In this document: positions 33,278 through 41,716 of the stretch, in pieces
Layout: each line of letters opens with the position of its first letter
Position numbering within the stretch: the stretch's first letter is position 1
NCBI GenBank assembly: GCA_900470095.1
Contig: UBZM01000013.1
Span: 121,070-185,069, forward strand
Direction of reading: 5' to 3'
DNA: 64,000 bases
Origin: Hyphomicrobiales bacterium
GTDB taxonomy: Bacteria > Pseudomonadota > Alphaproteobacteria > Rhizobiales > Beijerinckiaceae
Notes under the pieces: model-generated
Told to the model about the DNA's origin: nothing
What the model saw: the letters and a program-made list of their open reading frames with translations, nothing else
Databases searched by the model: none
Translations under genes and position numbers: made by a program

Positions 33278-33286
33278 CGAAGATCT

Positions 33287-33312
33287 CACATATTCCTATG
33301 GATGAATATGTG
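33287..33312. promoter_or_regulatory. Perfect SoxR-type operator CACATATTC-N8-GAATATGTG
   Basis: Nine-base perfect arms with an eight-base spacer. The core ATTC-N8-GAAT equals the pattern described for the persulfide-responsive repressor SqrR. It begins ten bases upstream of the metallo-hydrolase ATG. Confidence 0.75.
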
Positions 33313-33360
33313 ACGCTAGCAGAGCTCCGATGCGTTGTCTTCCTGTTTGCAACCGCAATC

Positions 33361-34335
33361 TCAGCGCGGGAGATGCAGGCCGGCTTCCCTGGCCAGGGCC
33401 GCGCGATAGACGGCAGCCGCCACGGCGAGATCCGCGAGCGCGAAGCCGCGGAAAATGAACATGGCGCGCTGCTCCGCGTCGCTGCGTCCGGGGCGGACTC
33501 CGCCGGCGAGTTCTGTCAGGTCGGCATCGAAGCTGCCGAGTGGGCCGATATCTGTGGCGATCGGAGGATTCTCAGCCTGTTGCTGGTGATCGTCGGTGGC
33601 CACGAGGTCGAGCCTGCGCAAGCCATTCGGCAGCCAGCTGCGGGCGACATCGACGGCCGCCACGAAGGCGCCCGGTTTCAACCAGGCAGCATCGAGGAAG
33701 GGCGCGAAGCCGGGTTGCATGGGCACGGTCGTGATGACGACGTCGCTGCTACGAACGACATCGCTGGCGCCATCATGGGCCTCGGCCGCAAAGCCCTGCT
33801 CGCGGGCATGCGCGATGAAGAGATCGGTGGTGCGGCGGCTTCGACCGAAAGCGCGAACCTCGGTCAGACCGGGCAGCAGGGACTTGAACGCGGCAAGATG
33901 CGAGCGAGCCTGCAGGCCGCAGCCGATGAAGCCGATGGTGCGGCTCTCCGGCCGCGCCAGGAACTCGCCTGCTGCCGCCGACATGGCCGCCGTCCGGATC
34001 GCCGTGACGAGGTTGCCATCGAGGACGGCCAGCAACTTGCCGGACGCATAGTCGTTGAGAGCAATCATGGCGTGGATGCCGGGTGTGCCCGCGCCATTCG
34101 TGGCGGGCGCCATGCCGAGCCATTTTGTCGCCGCCATGCCGATCGCGGACGAGGCCGCGCAGAGCGATTGGAAGCCGTGGCCGGGACCGATCTCGAGCGC
34201 AAGCTTGGGCTTGCTCAGCGTCTGGCCGTCGTGATGAGCCTTGAAGATCGTCCTTACCGCCGCGCGGGCGAGCGCCGGATCGAGTTCGAGCCCGGCGATG
34301 TCGGCTTCGGCGAGATAGAGAAGAGTGTCAGGCAT
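33361..34335 (-). CDS. Ornithine cyclodeaminase / mu-crystallin family protein
   Basis: A 324-residue NAD(P)-dependent enzyme. The dinucleotide loop is TIGFIGCGLQARSHL; GTPGIHAMIALND, LVTAIRTAAMSAAAGEFLA and VVITTVPMQPG are family segments. Members include ornithine cyclodeaminase, alanine dehydrogenase and delta1-pyrroline-2-carboxylate reductase, and these cannot be separated by eye. The ATG at 34335 fits homologue starts better than one at 34380. No obvious operon partner: OsmC ends 125 bases upstream and the metallo-hydrolase operator is downstream. Confidence 0.85.
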   Translation of the reverse strand: MPDTLLYLAEADIAGLELDPALARAAVRTIFKAHHDGQTLSKPKLALEIGPGHGFQSLCAASSAIGMAATKWLGMAPATNGAGTPGIHAMIALNDYASGKLLAVLDGNLVTAIRTAAMSAAAGEFLARPESRTIGFIGCGLQARSHLAAFKSLLPGLTEVRAFGRSRRTTDLFIAHAREQGFAAEAHDGASDVVRSSDVVITTVPMQPGFAPFLDAAWLKPGAFVAAVDVARSWLPNGLRRLDLVATDDHQQQAENPPIATDIGPLGSFDADLTELAGGVRPGRSDAEQRAMFIFRGFALADLAVAAAVYRAALAREAGLHLPR

Positions 34336-34460
34336 GGGCAGGCTCGCAGCAGGCAGGGCTCGGTTGAACTGGATCGCCAAGGACGCACGGGCGTGATCGA
34401 TCGCTCAGCGTGGTTCTTCTAGGGCGTGGGTGCCGGAACGGAAACGGACTCACGAGGGCG

Positions 34461-34853
34461 TCAACCGTCCGACAGTCTTGTCGCAATATCGGCGCCGGCC
34501 TTCAGCGTCAGGGTAACGGGTGTGCGCTCGGCGACATCGGCGAGGCGCATTCGCTGATCCCCAGACAGATCGCCCGTCAGCGTGATGACACGTTCGATCT
34601 TCGAGCGGTTCTCGACCTTGACGTGGTGCAGGTCGATATCGACAGCCTGAAGGCTCCACTGCTTGCGCTCGGCATACATCCGCAAGGTGATGGCCGTACA
34701 GGCGCCAAGGCTGGCGAGAAGCAGGTCATAGGGCGCCGGCCCGGCATCGGCTCCGCCCAAGGCCGCCGGTTCGTCGGCAACCAGTGTGCGGCCGCCCATC
34801 CTGATCGTCGTCGCAAAATTCGTCGTGCCGATATGGGCGTTCGCGCGGGCCAT
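34461..34853 (-). CDS. OsmC-family peroxiredoxin-like protein
   Basis: A 130-residue OsmC-like protein. The characteristic LLASLGACTAITLRMYAERK with its redox cysteine is in the middle; GPAPYDLLLA and ERVITLTGDLSGDQRMRL follow the family. Only one of the two usual peroxidatic cysteines is evident, as in the short YhfA-like branch, so peroxidase activity is uncertain. GGAGG lies nine bases upstream of the ATG at 34853. Confidence 0.88.
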   Translation of the reverse strand: MARANAHIGTTNFATTIRMGGRTLVADEPAALGGADAGPAPYDLLLASLGACTAITLRMYAERKQWSLQAVDIDLHHVKVENRSKIERVITLTGDLSGDQRMRLADVAERTPVTLTLKAGADIATRLSDG

Positions 34854-34953
34854 GAAGCCATCCTCCAGGCACGTCAGCGCAGTTTGTCGAAGCCGCGCCG
34901 ACGGCGTCACGATCCTGAGCGGTGCAGGCGCGCTTGCCAACCCTCGTGCGGGC

Positions 34954-35409
34954 TCAGCCTGGGAGACCCGCGATGACGCCCTTGCGCAGCAGGAAGCAGC
35001 CATAGGGCCGCGGGTCGCCGACCTGGACGACAGCGAAGCTCGCCTTCGCCGCGGCATAGAAGGCGAAACGCTCGATGCCGAGGCATGGTACGGGCTCTCC
35101 CATGGCGCGGTCGATTTCGGCCTGAACCTCGGCCTGGACCGGCGGGATCTCGTCAGGCTTGCCGACAACCTCCATGCGGCGCAGCGAGCCGGGCTCGAAA
35201 TCGTCGATTGGCAGGACGGAGAGGATGGCGCGGGTCGCCCGCGCCATCGAAAGGCCGGGCAGTCGGATCAGCCTTCCGCTGGCGGTCGCGCTGGCAACGG
35301 TATCGGCCGGATGATTGGCATCGACAATGGCCAGATCGTCGCCATGGCCCATCGCAGCCAGAACCCAGAGCAGATCGGCGCTCAAGACAGGGTCGATGCC
35401 CTTCAGCAT
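34954..35409 (-). CDS. RbsD/FucU-family sugar mutarotase (FucU-like)
   Basis: A 151-residue protein. MLKGIDPVLSADLLWVLAAM and GHGDDLAIVDANHPA are the RbsD/FucU signature, with the catalytic His in GHGD. ERFAFYAAAKASFAVVQVG and YGCFLLRKGVI at the end resemble FucU (fucose mutarotase) more than RbsD. It would interconvert sugar anomers for the dehydrogenase encoded upstream at 36255-37283. The start is one base after the stop of the lactonase-like gene (TGATATG), so it is co-translated with it. Confidence 0.88.
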   Translation of the reverse strand: MLKGIDPVLSADLLWVLAAMGHGDDLAIVDANHPADTVASATASGRLIRLPGLSMARATRAILSVLPIDDFEPGSLRRMEVVGKPDEIPPVQAEVQAEIDRAMGEPVPCLGIERFAFYAAAKASFAVVQVGDPRPYGCFLLRKGVIAGLPG

Positions 35410-35410
35410 A

Positions 35411-36250
35411 TCAGTTGCGTCCTCGGTGGGAGAGATAGAGCCTCTGGGCATTACCGCCCATGATCGCGGCGCGATCGGCTTCGGGCAGGGGCGCCAGCAA
35501 TTCCGCGACGGCTTCGAACCAGCGGGAATAGTCGGTCCGCAAGGTGACGACGGGCCAGTCGCTGCCCCAGATCAGGCGGTCGGGACCGAAGGCGGCGAGC
35601 AGATGCGAAACGACCGGGCGCAGGGTCTCGATCGTCCAGCCGGCCGAGGCTTCGGTGACGAGGCCGGAGATCTTGCAGAAGGTCTGCGGCCGCGCTGCGA
35701 CTGCGGCGATATCCTCGCGCCAATTCGCGATCTCCCCACTGATGAGATCCGGCTTGGCGGCATGGTCGACAACGACGGCGAGCGTCGGATGTCGATCGAG
35801 AACGGCCAATAGTGGCGCAATGTGTTGCGGTCGCAGCAGCGCGTCGAAGACGAGATCATGGGCTGCGACCGCTGCGAAGGCGGGCGCGCGCGAAGGGCGG
35901 GCCAGCCAGTTCTCGTCGGGGATGTCGTGCACCATGGGCCTGAGCCCGACCAATAGCGGATTGCCGCTCAGGCGGGCAATCCGCTCGGACGCATCGAGCG
36001 CATCGAAATCACACCAGCCGACGACGCCAGCGACGCTTTGGTCGTGCTCTGCGATGCCGAGCAGGAATGCCGTCTCTGCCTCGGTCGGCGCGGCCTGGAC
36101 CAGGATGGTGCGCGCGATGCCGTGCCGTGCCAGCAGCGGCGCCAGGTCCTGCGGGCCGAAGTCGCGATGGATCGGGCCCAGTGCCGGGGTCAGCCAGCCA
36201 TAGTCGCCCCGTGAGAGCTGCCAGTAATGCTGATGGGCGTCGATCCGCAT
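35411..36250 (-). CDS. Amidohydrolase (COG3618 type), probable sugar-lactone hydrolase
   Basis: A 279-residue TIM-barrel metal-dependent hydrolase. MRIDAHQHYWQLSRGDYGWL is the classic beginning; PTLAVVVDHAAKPDL and DRLIWGSDWPVVTL provide the other metal ligands. Close relatives hydrolyse L-fuconolactone or rhamnonolactone. Placement between a FucU-type mutarotase and an aldose dehydrogenase supports the lactonase role. The ATG at 36250 lies four bases after the aldo/keto reductase stop. Confidence 0.86.
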   Translation of the reverse strand: MRIDAHQHYWQLSRGDYGWLTPALGPIHRDFGPQDLAPLLARHGIARTILVQAAPTEAETAFLLGIAEHDQSVAGVVGWCDFDALDASERIARLSGNPLLVGLRPMVHDIPDENWLARPSRAPAFAAVAAHDLVFDALLRPQHIAPLLAVLDRHPTLAVVVDHAAKPDLISGEIANWREDIAAVAARPQTFCKISGLVTEASAGWTIETLRPVVSHLLAAFGPDRLIWGSDWPVVTLRTDYSRWFEAVAELLAPLPEADRAAIMGGNAQRLYLSHRGRN

Positions 36251-36254
36251 CGGG

Positions 36255-37283
36255 CTATTCCGGCACAGGAACGTCAGTGCCGAGCAGGCCTTCGGCCTTG
36301 AGCGCGCTCCAGAGCTCGGACGGAACCGGCGCGGCGATTTCGGCAAGCTGGTCGGCGACCTCCGCGGGTGAGACCGCCCCCATGACGACACTGGAAACGG
36401 CGGGGTGGCCGAGCGGGAACTGCAGCGCCGCACGGCGCAGCGGCACCGCGTGGCGCCGGCAGATCGTCTCGATGGCAGCAACCCGCGCCAGGATCTCAGG
36501 CGGAGCCGGTTTGTAATTGTACTTGGCGCCAGTGACGGGGCCGGTGGCCAGGATGCCGGAGTTGAAGACGCCACCGAGCATCAGGCCGATACCCTTCTTT
36601 CGGGCGAGCGACATGAAGGATACGAGCGCCGGCTGTTCCAGCAGCGAATAGCGGCCCGCCAGCAGCATCGTGTCGAAGTCGCCTGCATGGGCAAAACGCT
36701 CGCACATCTCCGCTTCATTGACGCCGACTCCGATCGCCTTGACCGTACCGGCCGCCCGCAATTTGTCGAGCGCCCGGTAGGCGCCGGCCATTGCCTCGAA
36801 GAACCGGTTCTCGATGGCGTCCGCGCCATGGGTCCAGATGTCGACGTCGTGGATCAGGACGATGTCGATATGGTCCGTGCCGAGCCGAAGTGCCGACTGC
36901 TCAAGCGAGCGCATGGTCCCGTCATAGGAATAGTCGAATCGCATGCCATGCGGCAGGCCGCCCAGATAGCCCGAGCCGTCGCCGCGCCCCGCGAAGGGCT
37001 GCGCGACGCGGCCGACCTTGCTGGAGAGCAGCACATTCTCGCGGCCGACCCGGCGCAGTGCCGCACCGATGCGATGCTCGGACAATCCGTGACCATAGAG
37101 CGGCGAGGTATCGATCAGGGTGACACCGCCGGCGACGGCAGCCTCTACCGTTACGACGGCCTGAGCCTCGTCGAGCCTTGCATAGAGATCACCGAGCGGG
37201 GCTCCGCCGAAGCCGAGCGTCGAGACCTTCAGTCCGGTGCGGCCAAGGTTTCGCAAGGGGAGGGGTGGCGCAACTGCGGGCAT
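36255..37283 (-). CDS. Aldo/keto reductase, probable L-fucose/aldose 1-dehydrogenase
   Basis: A 342-residue AKR barrel enzyme. Catalytic elements: LIDTSPLYGHGLSE (Asp and Tyr), LLSSKVGRV (Lys) and DIVLIHDVDIWTHG (His). RNLGRTGLKVSTLGFGGAPLG and the C-terminal AALQFPLGHPAVSSVVMGA match the aldose dehydrogenase / pyridoxal dehydrogenase group. It would oxidise a sugar to its lactone, the substrate of the next gene. It is divergent from the sugar ABC importer at 37470. Confidence 0.87.
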   Translation of the reverse strand: MPAVAPPLPLRNLGRTGLKVSTLGFGGAPLGDLYARLDEAQAVVTVEAAVAGGVTLIDTSPLYGHGLSEHRIGAALRRVGRENVLLSSKVGRVAQPFAGRGDGSGYLGGLPHGMRFDYSYDGTMRSLEQSALRLGTDHIDIVLIHDVDIWTHGADAIENRFFEAMAGAYRALDKLRAAGTVKAIGVGVNEAEMCERFAHAGDFDTMLLAGRYSLLEQPALVSFMSLARKKGIGLMLGGVFNSGILATGPVTGAKYNYKPAPPEILARVAAIETICRRHAVPLRRAALQFPLGHPAVSSVVMGAVSPAEVADQLAEIAAPVPSELWSALKAEGLLGTDVPVPE

Positions 37284-37309
37284 GATACGGGTCCAGGATG
37301 TGCTGCAGC

Positions 37310-37332
37310 GACTATGTGCACGCCAACATGTC
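37310..37332. promoter_or_regulatory. Imperfect dyad GACTATGT-N8-ACATGTC
   Basis: Arms match except for one extra T in the left arm. The right part AACATGTCAG (37325-37334) recurs exactly at 40756-40765. Located in the divergent region between the aldose dehydrogenase and the ABC importer; possibly a GntR site. Confidence 0.35.
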
Positions 37333-37469
37333 AGCTTGCAACCGACCTCGAACGCGATTAGCGTCGGCGTCGGATCCGAAGGGCAAAGACTCGACGGGAC
37401 CGGCGCACAGCCGGATAAACAGGCAGGCTCGTAAACGGGCCGCAATCTGCGTCCACAGGGAGGACAATC

Positions 37470-38822
37470 ATGACAGACAGCATTCTGAAGCCGAGCCGGC
37501 GCGCGCTTCTGCGCGGGGCTGCAGCGTTGGGCGCGGCGGGCGCCATCGGTTCGCCGATGGTTCTGCGCGAAGCCCATGCGCAGGCTGCCTTCAACTGGAA
37601 GCGCTTCGCCGGCACGACAATCGACGTGCTGTTGGTGAAGAACCCGCGTTCCGACCTGATGCAGGCGGCCGAGAAGGAGTTCACCGAGCTCACCGGAATC
37701 AAGGTCTCGGCCGAGCAGGTGCCGGAGCAGCAGCAGCGCCAGAAGGCGGTGATCGAGTTTGCCTCGGGCAAGCCGAGCTTCGACGTCAGCGGCATTTCGC
37801 TGCATGTGCAGAAGCGCATGGCCGCCAAGGGCAAGTGGTTCGAGGATCTGACACCCTTTATCAAGGACGCCTCGCTGACCTCGCCGGACTTCAATTTCGC
37901 TGACTTTGGTGCCGGGCCCGTCGCCTATGCGCGCCAGTCCGACGGTTCGCTCGATACGATCCCGTTCTTCGTCGATTACTGGATGATCTACTATAATAAG
38001 GAGCTCTTCGACGCGAAGGGCGTTGCCTATCCCAAGACGATGGACGAGATCGCCACGGTCGCGGCCAAGCTGCATGACCCGGCCAAGGGTATCGCAGGCT
38101 TCGTCTCGCGCGGCCTGAAGAACGCCAATGTCCCGGTCTGGGCCAGCCTGCTGCTCGGCCAGGGCATCGAGACCACGTCGCCCGACGGCAAGCTGCTCAC
38201 CGATACGCCCGAGGCGGCCTGGGCCGGTGAACTCTACAAGAAGCTGAATAAGGAAACCGGCCCGGCCGGTCAGGTCGGCTTCAACTGGAATGAATGCCAG
38301 ACCACCTTCATGCAGGGTCGCGCCGCGATGTGGCTCGACGGCATCGGCTTTGCCACGCCGCTCGAGGACCCGACGAAGTCGCGTATCGTCGGCAAGGTCG
38401 GCTACGGCATCACGCCGCCCGGGCCGAAGGCGCATCACGCCGGGATGTTCGCCGATGGCATGGGCATTTCGCGCGGCTCGCAGAAGAAGCAGGCCGCCTG
38501 GCTCTATCTCCAGTTCATGACAAGCAAGGCTCAGCAGATCGCGATGCTCAAGGCCGGCGCCGGTGCACCCGGGCGTGCCTCGGCCTATCTCGACACCGAG
38601 ACCATCTCGCAGTCGAAATTCGGCAAGCAATATTTCGAGTGTCTGCTCGGCTCGGCCAAGGTCGCCCGCGCTGCGCTGCCGCAGATCGTTCCGGTGACCG
38701 AATTCCGCGATGTCTTCGGCGTGGCGCTGACCAATGCGCTCGGCGGTGCCGATGTCGCGGCGGAGCTGAAGAAGGCGACCGAAACCTTCGCGCCGGTCCT
38801 GGTCAAGAGCGAACAGGGCTGA
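37470..38822 (+). CDS. Sugar ABC transporter substrate-binding protein
   Basis: A 450-residue periplasmic binding protein of the MalE-like family. The leader PSRRALLRGAAALGAAGAIG is of Tat type. Domain features: TTIDVLLVKNP, FTELTGIKVSAEQVPEQQQR, the hinge WMIYYNKELFDAKGVAYPKT, and FMQGRAAMWLDGIG. GGGAGGAC precedes the ATG. It is followed by a palindrome cluster and two permease genes. No ATP-binding gene is nearby, so a shared ATPase elsewhere is needed. Confidence 0.92.
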   Translation: MTDSILKPSRRALLRGAAALGAAGAIGSPMVLREAHAQAAFNWKRFAGTTIDVLLVKNPRSDLMQAAEKEFTELTGIKVSAEQVPEQQQRQKAVIEFASGKPSFDVSGISLHVQKRMAAKGKWFEDLTPFIKDASLTSPDFNFADFGAGPVAYARQSDGSLDTIPFFVDYWMIYYNKELFDAKGVAYPKTMDEIATVAAKLHDPAKGIAGFVSRGLKNANVPVWASLLLGQGIETTSPDGKLLTDTPEAAWAGELYKKLNKETGPAGQVGFNWNECQTTFMQGRAAMWLDGIGFATPLEDPTKSRIVGKVGYGITPPGPKAHHAGMFADGMGISRGSQKKQAAWLYLQFMTSKAQQIAMLKAGAGAPGRASAYLDTETISQSKFGKQYFECLLGSAKVARAALPQIVPVTEFRDVFGVALTNALGGADVAAELKKATETFAPVLVKSEQG

Positions 38823-38830
38823 CGAGCATC

Positions 38831-38923
38831 GCCATCATGGCCCGGCTTGCCCTGGCCATGATGGCTTTCCCCGTTCGGGGAGGGCGATGTCCACGACGCG
38901 AATGCCCGCCAGAGGGCGGGCAT
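38831..38923. repeat. Cluster of three REP-like palindromes
   Basis: GCCATCATGGCC / GGCCATGATGGC (38831-38865, 12-base perfect stem), CCCCG / CGGGG (38869-38880) and ATGCCCGCC / GGCGGGCAT (38902-38923, nine-base stem, four-base loop). The last, read on the - strand as GTCATGCCCGCC..., resembles alphaproteobacterial REP elements. It lies between the binding protein and first permease and could stabilise the upstream mRNA. Confidence 0.6.
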
Positions 38924-38952
38924 GACAAACCGTTTTCAGCAAAGCGCAGAGC

Positions 38953-39885
38953 ATGACCAACACAACCGCCATGCCAGCGGATCTCGCGACGCCCAAGGTG
39001 CTGCCTGCGAGACATTCAGCGGATTTTACCCCGCGCTACTGGCTGTTCTCGCTGCCAGCCGTGCTGGTCATCCTCGGGGTGATCGTCTTCCCATGGCTGT
39101 TCACGCTCTACATGTCGGGCCATGACTGGAAGATCGGCGGAGGCCCCGAATTCGTCGGCCTGCAGAATTTCTCGGAGCTGTTCCGCGATACGCGTTTCCT
39201 CGAATCGATGGGGCATACGGCCTATTTCACGGTCCTCGCCGTGGTGCTGCCGATCGTCTTCGGCACGGCGGCGGCCCTGGTCTTCCACCGCGAGTTCCCG
39301 TTCCGGGGGCTGCTGCGCACCATCTTCGTGATGCCGATGATGGCGACGCCCGTCGCTGTCGCGCTGGTCTGGACGATGATGTTCCACCCGCAGCTTGGCG
39401 TGCTGAACTACCTGCTGTCGCTCGTCGGGGTTGGACCCCAGCCCTGGGTCTACGCCCCCCATACCGTGATCCCGACGCTGATCCTGGTCGAAGTCTGGCA
39501 CTGGACGCCGCTCGTCATGCTGATCGTGCTCGGCGGTCTGGCCGGCTTGCCGAAGGAACCCTATGAATCCGCGCTGATCGACGGCGCCAATTCCTGGCAC
39601 ATGTTCCGCCACATCACGCTGCCGCTGGTCTGGCCCTTCATCATGGTGGCGATCGTGATCCGCACCATCGATGCGCTGAAGGCCTTCGACACGATCTTCG
39701 TGATCACCCAGGGCGGGCCGGGCACGGCGTCCGAAACGCTCAACATCTTCCTCTATCTGCAGGCCTTCCAGTTCTACAAGATCGGCTACGCCTCGGCCGT
39801 GGTGGTGATCTTCTTCGTCATCATCATCATGCTCTCGCTGCTGCTGCTCTACGCGCGCCAGAAGTCGAAGTGGAACGCGGAATGA
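38953..39885 (+). CDS. Sugar ABC transporter permease (MalF type)
   Basis: A 310-residue inner-membrane permease with six main helices (first YWLFSLPAVLVILGVIVFPWLF). The EAA loop that contacts the ATPase is EPYESALIDGANSWHMFRHITLPL. It pairs with the next permease to form the channel. No good Shine-Dalgarno is seen before the ATG, so the exact start is uncertain by a few codons. Overlaps the next gene by four bases. Confidence 0.92.
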   Translation: MTNTTAMPADLATPKVLPARHSADFTPRYWLFSLPAVLVILGVIVFPWLFTLYMSGHDWKIGGGPEFVGLQNFSELFRDTRFLESMGHTAYFTVLAVVLPIVFGTAAALVFHREFPFRGLLRTIFVMPMMATPVAVALVWTMMFHPQLGVLNYLLSLVGVGPQPWVYAPHTVIPTLILVEVWHWTPLVMLIVLGGLAGLPKEPYESALIDGANSWHMFRHITLPLVWPFIMVAIVIRTIDALKAFDTIFVITQGGPGTASETLNIFLYLQAFQFYKIGYASAVVVIFFVIIIMLSLLLLYARQKSKWNAE

Positions 39886-40700
39886 AGCGGCTCGCCTCCA
39901 AGATCGGCTTTGCGCTTTCGGTCTTCGTACTGGTTTCGCCGGCCGTTCTCGTCTTCCTCTGGATGCTGTCGCTCTCGTTCAAGAACGAACTCGACAACAC
40001 CGCTTTCCCGCCGGTCTTCATCCCGAACCCGCCGACGCTGGCGAACTATCTCGACGTCTTCGAGAAGAACAACTTCGCGCTCTATCTCTGGAATTCGATC
40101 CTGGTCACGGGCGGGGCGGTGCTGATCGGGCTCGGGGTCGGTGTGCCTGCGGGCTACGGCATCGCCCGCGGCAAGGCGACGAAGTTCGCGATCCTGATCC
40201 TGGTCGCCCGCATGACGCCGGCCTTGTCCTACCTGATCCCGCTCTTCCTGCTGTTCCAGATGACCGGGCTCGTCGGCAGCATCACGGCGCTGGTGATCAC
40301 GCATCTCGTCATCACCATTCCGATCATCGTCTGGATCATGATCGGCTATTTCGAGAATGTGCCGATGGAACTGGAGGATGCGGCGCGCATCGATGGTGCG
40401 ACGACCTGGCAGGCTTTCCGCCATGTCGCTCTGCCGCTGGCGCGGCCGGGCATCGTGGTCGGCGGCATCCTCGCCTTCATCTTCTCCTGGAACAACTTCA
40501 TCTTCTCGGTCGTGCTGGGCGGCAAGAACAGCCGTACCTTGCCGTCCGCCGTCTACAACTCGCTGACCTTCGAGCAGATTTCCTGGGGGCCGCTCGCCGC
40601 TGCCGCGCTGCTGGTGACGCTGCCGGTGCTGCTGCTGACGGTGCTGGCCCAGCGTGAGATCGTCGCCGGATTGTCGGCCGGGGGGCTGAAGGATGGCTGA
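39882..40700 (+). CDS. Sugar ABC transporter permease (MalG type)
   Basis: A 272-residue inner-membrane permease starting MKRLASKIGFALSVFVLVSP. The EAA loop is MELEDAARIDGATTWQAFRHV, and it has six helices with the usual C-terminal end. The ATG overlaps the previous stop (ATGA), giving coupled translation with the first permease. There is no ATPase gene after it; the next gene is a DapA-type aldolase. Confidence 0.92.
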   Translation: MKRLASKIGFALSVFVLVSPAVLVFLWMLSLSFKNELDNTAFPPVFIPNPPTLANYLDVFEKNNFALYLWNSILVTGGAVLIGLGVGVPAGYGIARGKATKFAILILVARMTPALSYLIPLFLLFQMTGLVGSITALVITHLVITIPIIVWIMIGYFENVPMELEDAARIDGATTWQAFRHVALPLARPGIVVGGILAFIFSWNNFIFSVVLGGKNSRTLPSAVYNSLTFEQISWGPLAAAALLVTLPVLLLTVLAQREIVAGLSAGGLKDG

Positions 40701-40758
40701 ATCCAGCCTCGATTTCCGCGTCTTCCCGACCTTGCGTCAGCTTTGACTGCAAACTAAC

Positions 40759-40769
40759 ATGTCAGACAT
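40759..40769. promoter_or_regulatory. Palindrome ATGTC-A-GACAT before the aldolase gene
   Basis: Perfect 5-1-5 palindrome, a geometry common for FCD-type GntR regulators (TGTC-N-GACA). It includes an ATG that could be read as a start codon. The flanking AACATGTCAG is repeated at 37325. The neighbouring GntR gene (41717) is the candidate binder. Confidence 0.4.
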
Positions 40770-40794
40770 TCATATCTCAGGAAAGCTCCCGCCG

Positions 40795-41691
40795 ATGGCT
40801 ATCGACCCGAACCGCTTTGGCCTTTCCTGCGCCATCACGACGCCGATGCGGGAGGGCGGAGCCGTCGATCTGCCGCGCCTCGTCACGCATGCGCGCCACG
40901 TGCTGGCCGAGGGCTGTGACTCCGTCACGCTGTTTGGTACGACGGGCGAGGGGGCGGCGCTCGGCCTGCCGGCACGGACCGCGATGCTGGGTGCACTGGT
41001 CGGTGCCGGCGTCGATCCTGGCACGCAGATCTATGCCGGCGTCGCCGCCGCCTCGCTGCATGAATCGATCGAGCAGGCCAAGGTCGCGCTCGATATCGGC
41101 ACCAAGGGCCTGCTGATCGCGCCGCCCTTCTACTTCAAGGGCGTCAGCGACGAGGGCCTCTATGCCTGGTTCTCGCAGTTCTTCGAGAAGTTGGGGCCGT
41201 CCGCTCGCAACACCATCCTCTACCACATCCCCTCGGTCACGGCGGTCGATATCAGCGTCGGGCTGGTCGAGCGGCTGAAGAAGGCGTTTCCGGGTGTCGT
41301 CACCGGGGTGAAGGATTCCTCGGGCAGCTATGCGAATACCGAAGCCCTGCTCAGGGCTCACGGTGAGCTTGCTATCCTGGTCGGTGACGAGCGGCTGCTC
41401 GCCCGCGCGGTGAGGGCCGGTGCTCAGGGCTCGATCTGCGGCGTCGCCAATCTGGTGCCGGGGCTGCTTCGGCCGATGGTTTATGAAGGGACGGAGAGCC
41501 CGGTGGTGAATGCGCTGGTCGACGAGGTCTGCAGCTATCCGGTACTGCCGGCGGTCAAGGCGCTGGTCGGCCATCTGCACGGCGACAAGGGCTATGGCGC
41601 AATGCGGCCGCCGCTCGAGGCCTTGAGCGAGGCGCAGCGACAGCGCTTGTTCGCGGCCTTCGACACGATTACGCGGGCCAGGGCCGCCTGA
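40795..41691 (+). CDS. DapA-family aldolase/lyase
   Basis: A 298-residue class I aldolase of the dihydrodipicolinate synthase / N-acetylneuraminate lyase family. LFGTTGEGAALGL is near residues 47-59, Tyr143 is in LYHIPS, and the Schiff-base lysine is Lys173 in GVKDSSG. In this context it may cleave a 2-keto-3-deoxy acid into pyruvate and an aldehyde. The ATG at 40795 is chosen because homologues start near RFGLSCAITTPM and a candidate operator covers the earlier ATG at 40759; the longer form remains possible. Confidence 0.88.
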   Translation: MAIDPNRFGLSCAITTPMREGGAVDLPRLVTHARHVLAEGCDSVTLFGTTGEGAALGLPARTAMLGALVGAGVDPGTQIYAGVAAASLHESIEQAKVALDIGTKGLLIAPPFYFKGVSDEGLYAWFSQFFEKLGPSARNTILYHIPSVTAVDISVGLVERLKKAFPGVVTGVKDSSGSYANTEALLRAHGELAILVGDERLLARAVRAGAQGSICGVANLVPGLLRPMVYEGTESPVVNALVDEVCSYPVLPAVKALVGHLHGDKGYGAMRPPLEALSEAQRQRLFAAFDTITRARAA

Positions 41692-41716
41692 GGAGCCACG
41701 AGAGGAACAGGAGCGC

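Noticed and set aside
33298..34422. 374-codon frame on the + strand
   Set aside because: Antisense to the ornithine cyclodeaminase-like gene and beginning inside the SoxR-type dyad; no domain recognised.
36255..38630. Long open frame of 791 codons on the - strand
   Set aside because: Only its last 342 codons (from 37283) are a gene, the aldo/keto reductase. The rest is antisense to the binding protein, with a translation rich in Arg, His and Gly and no recognisable motif.
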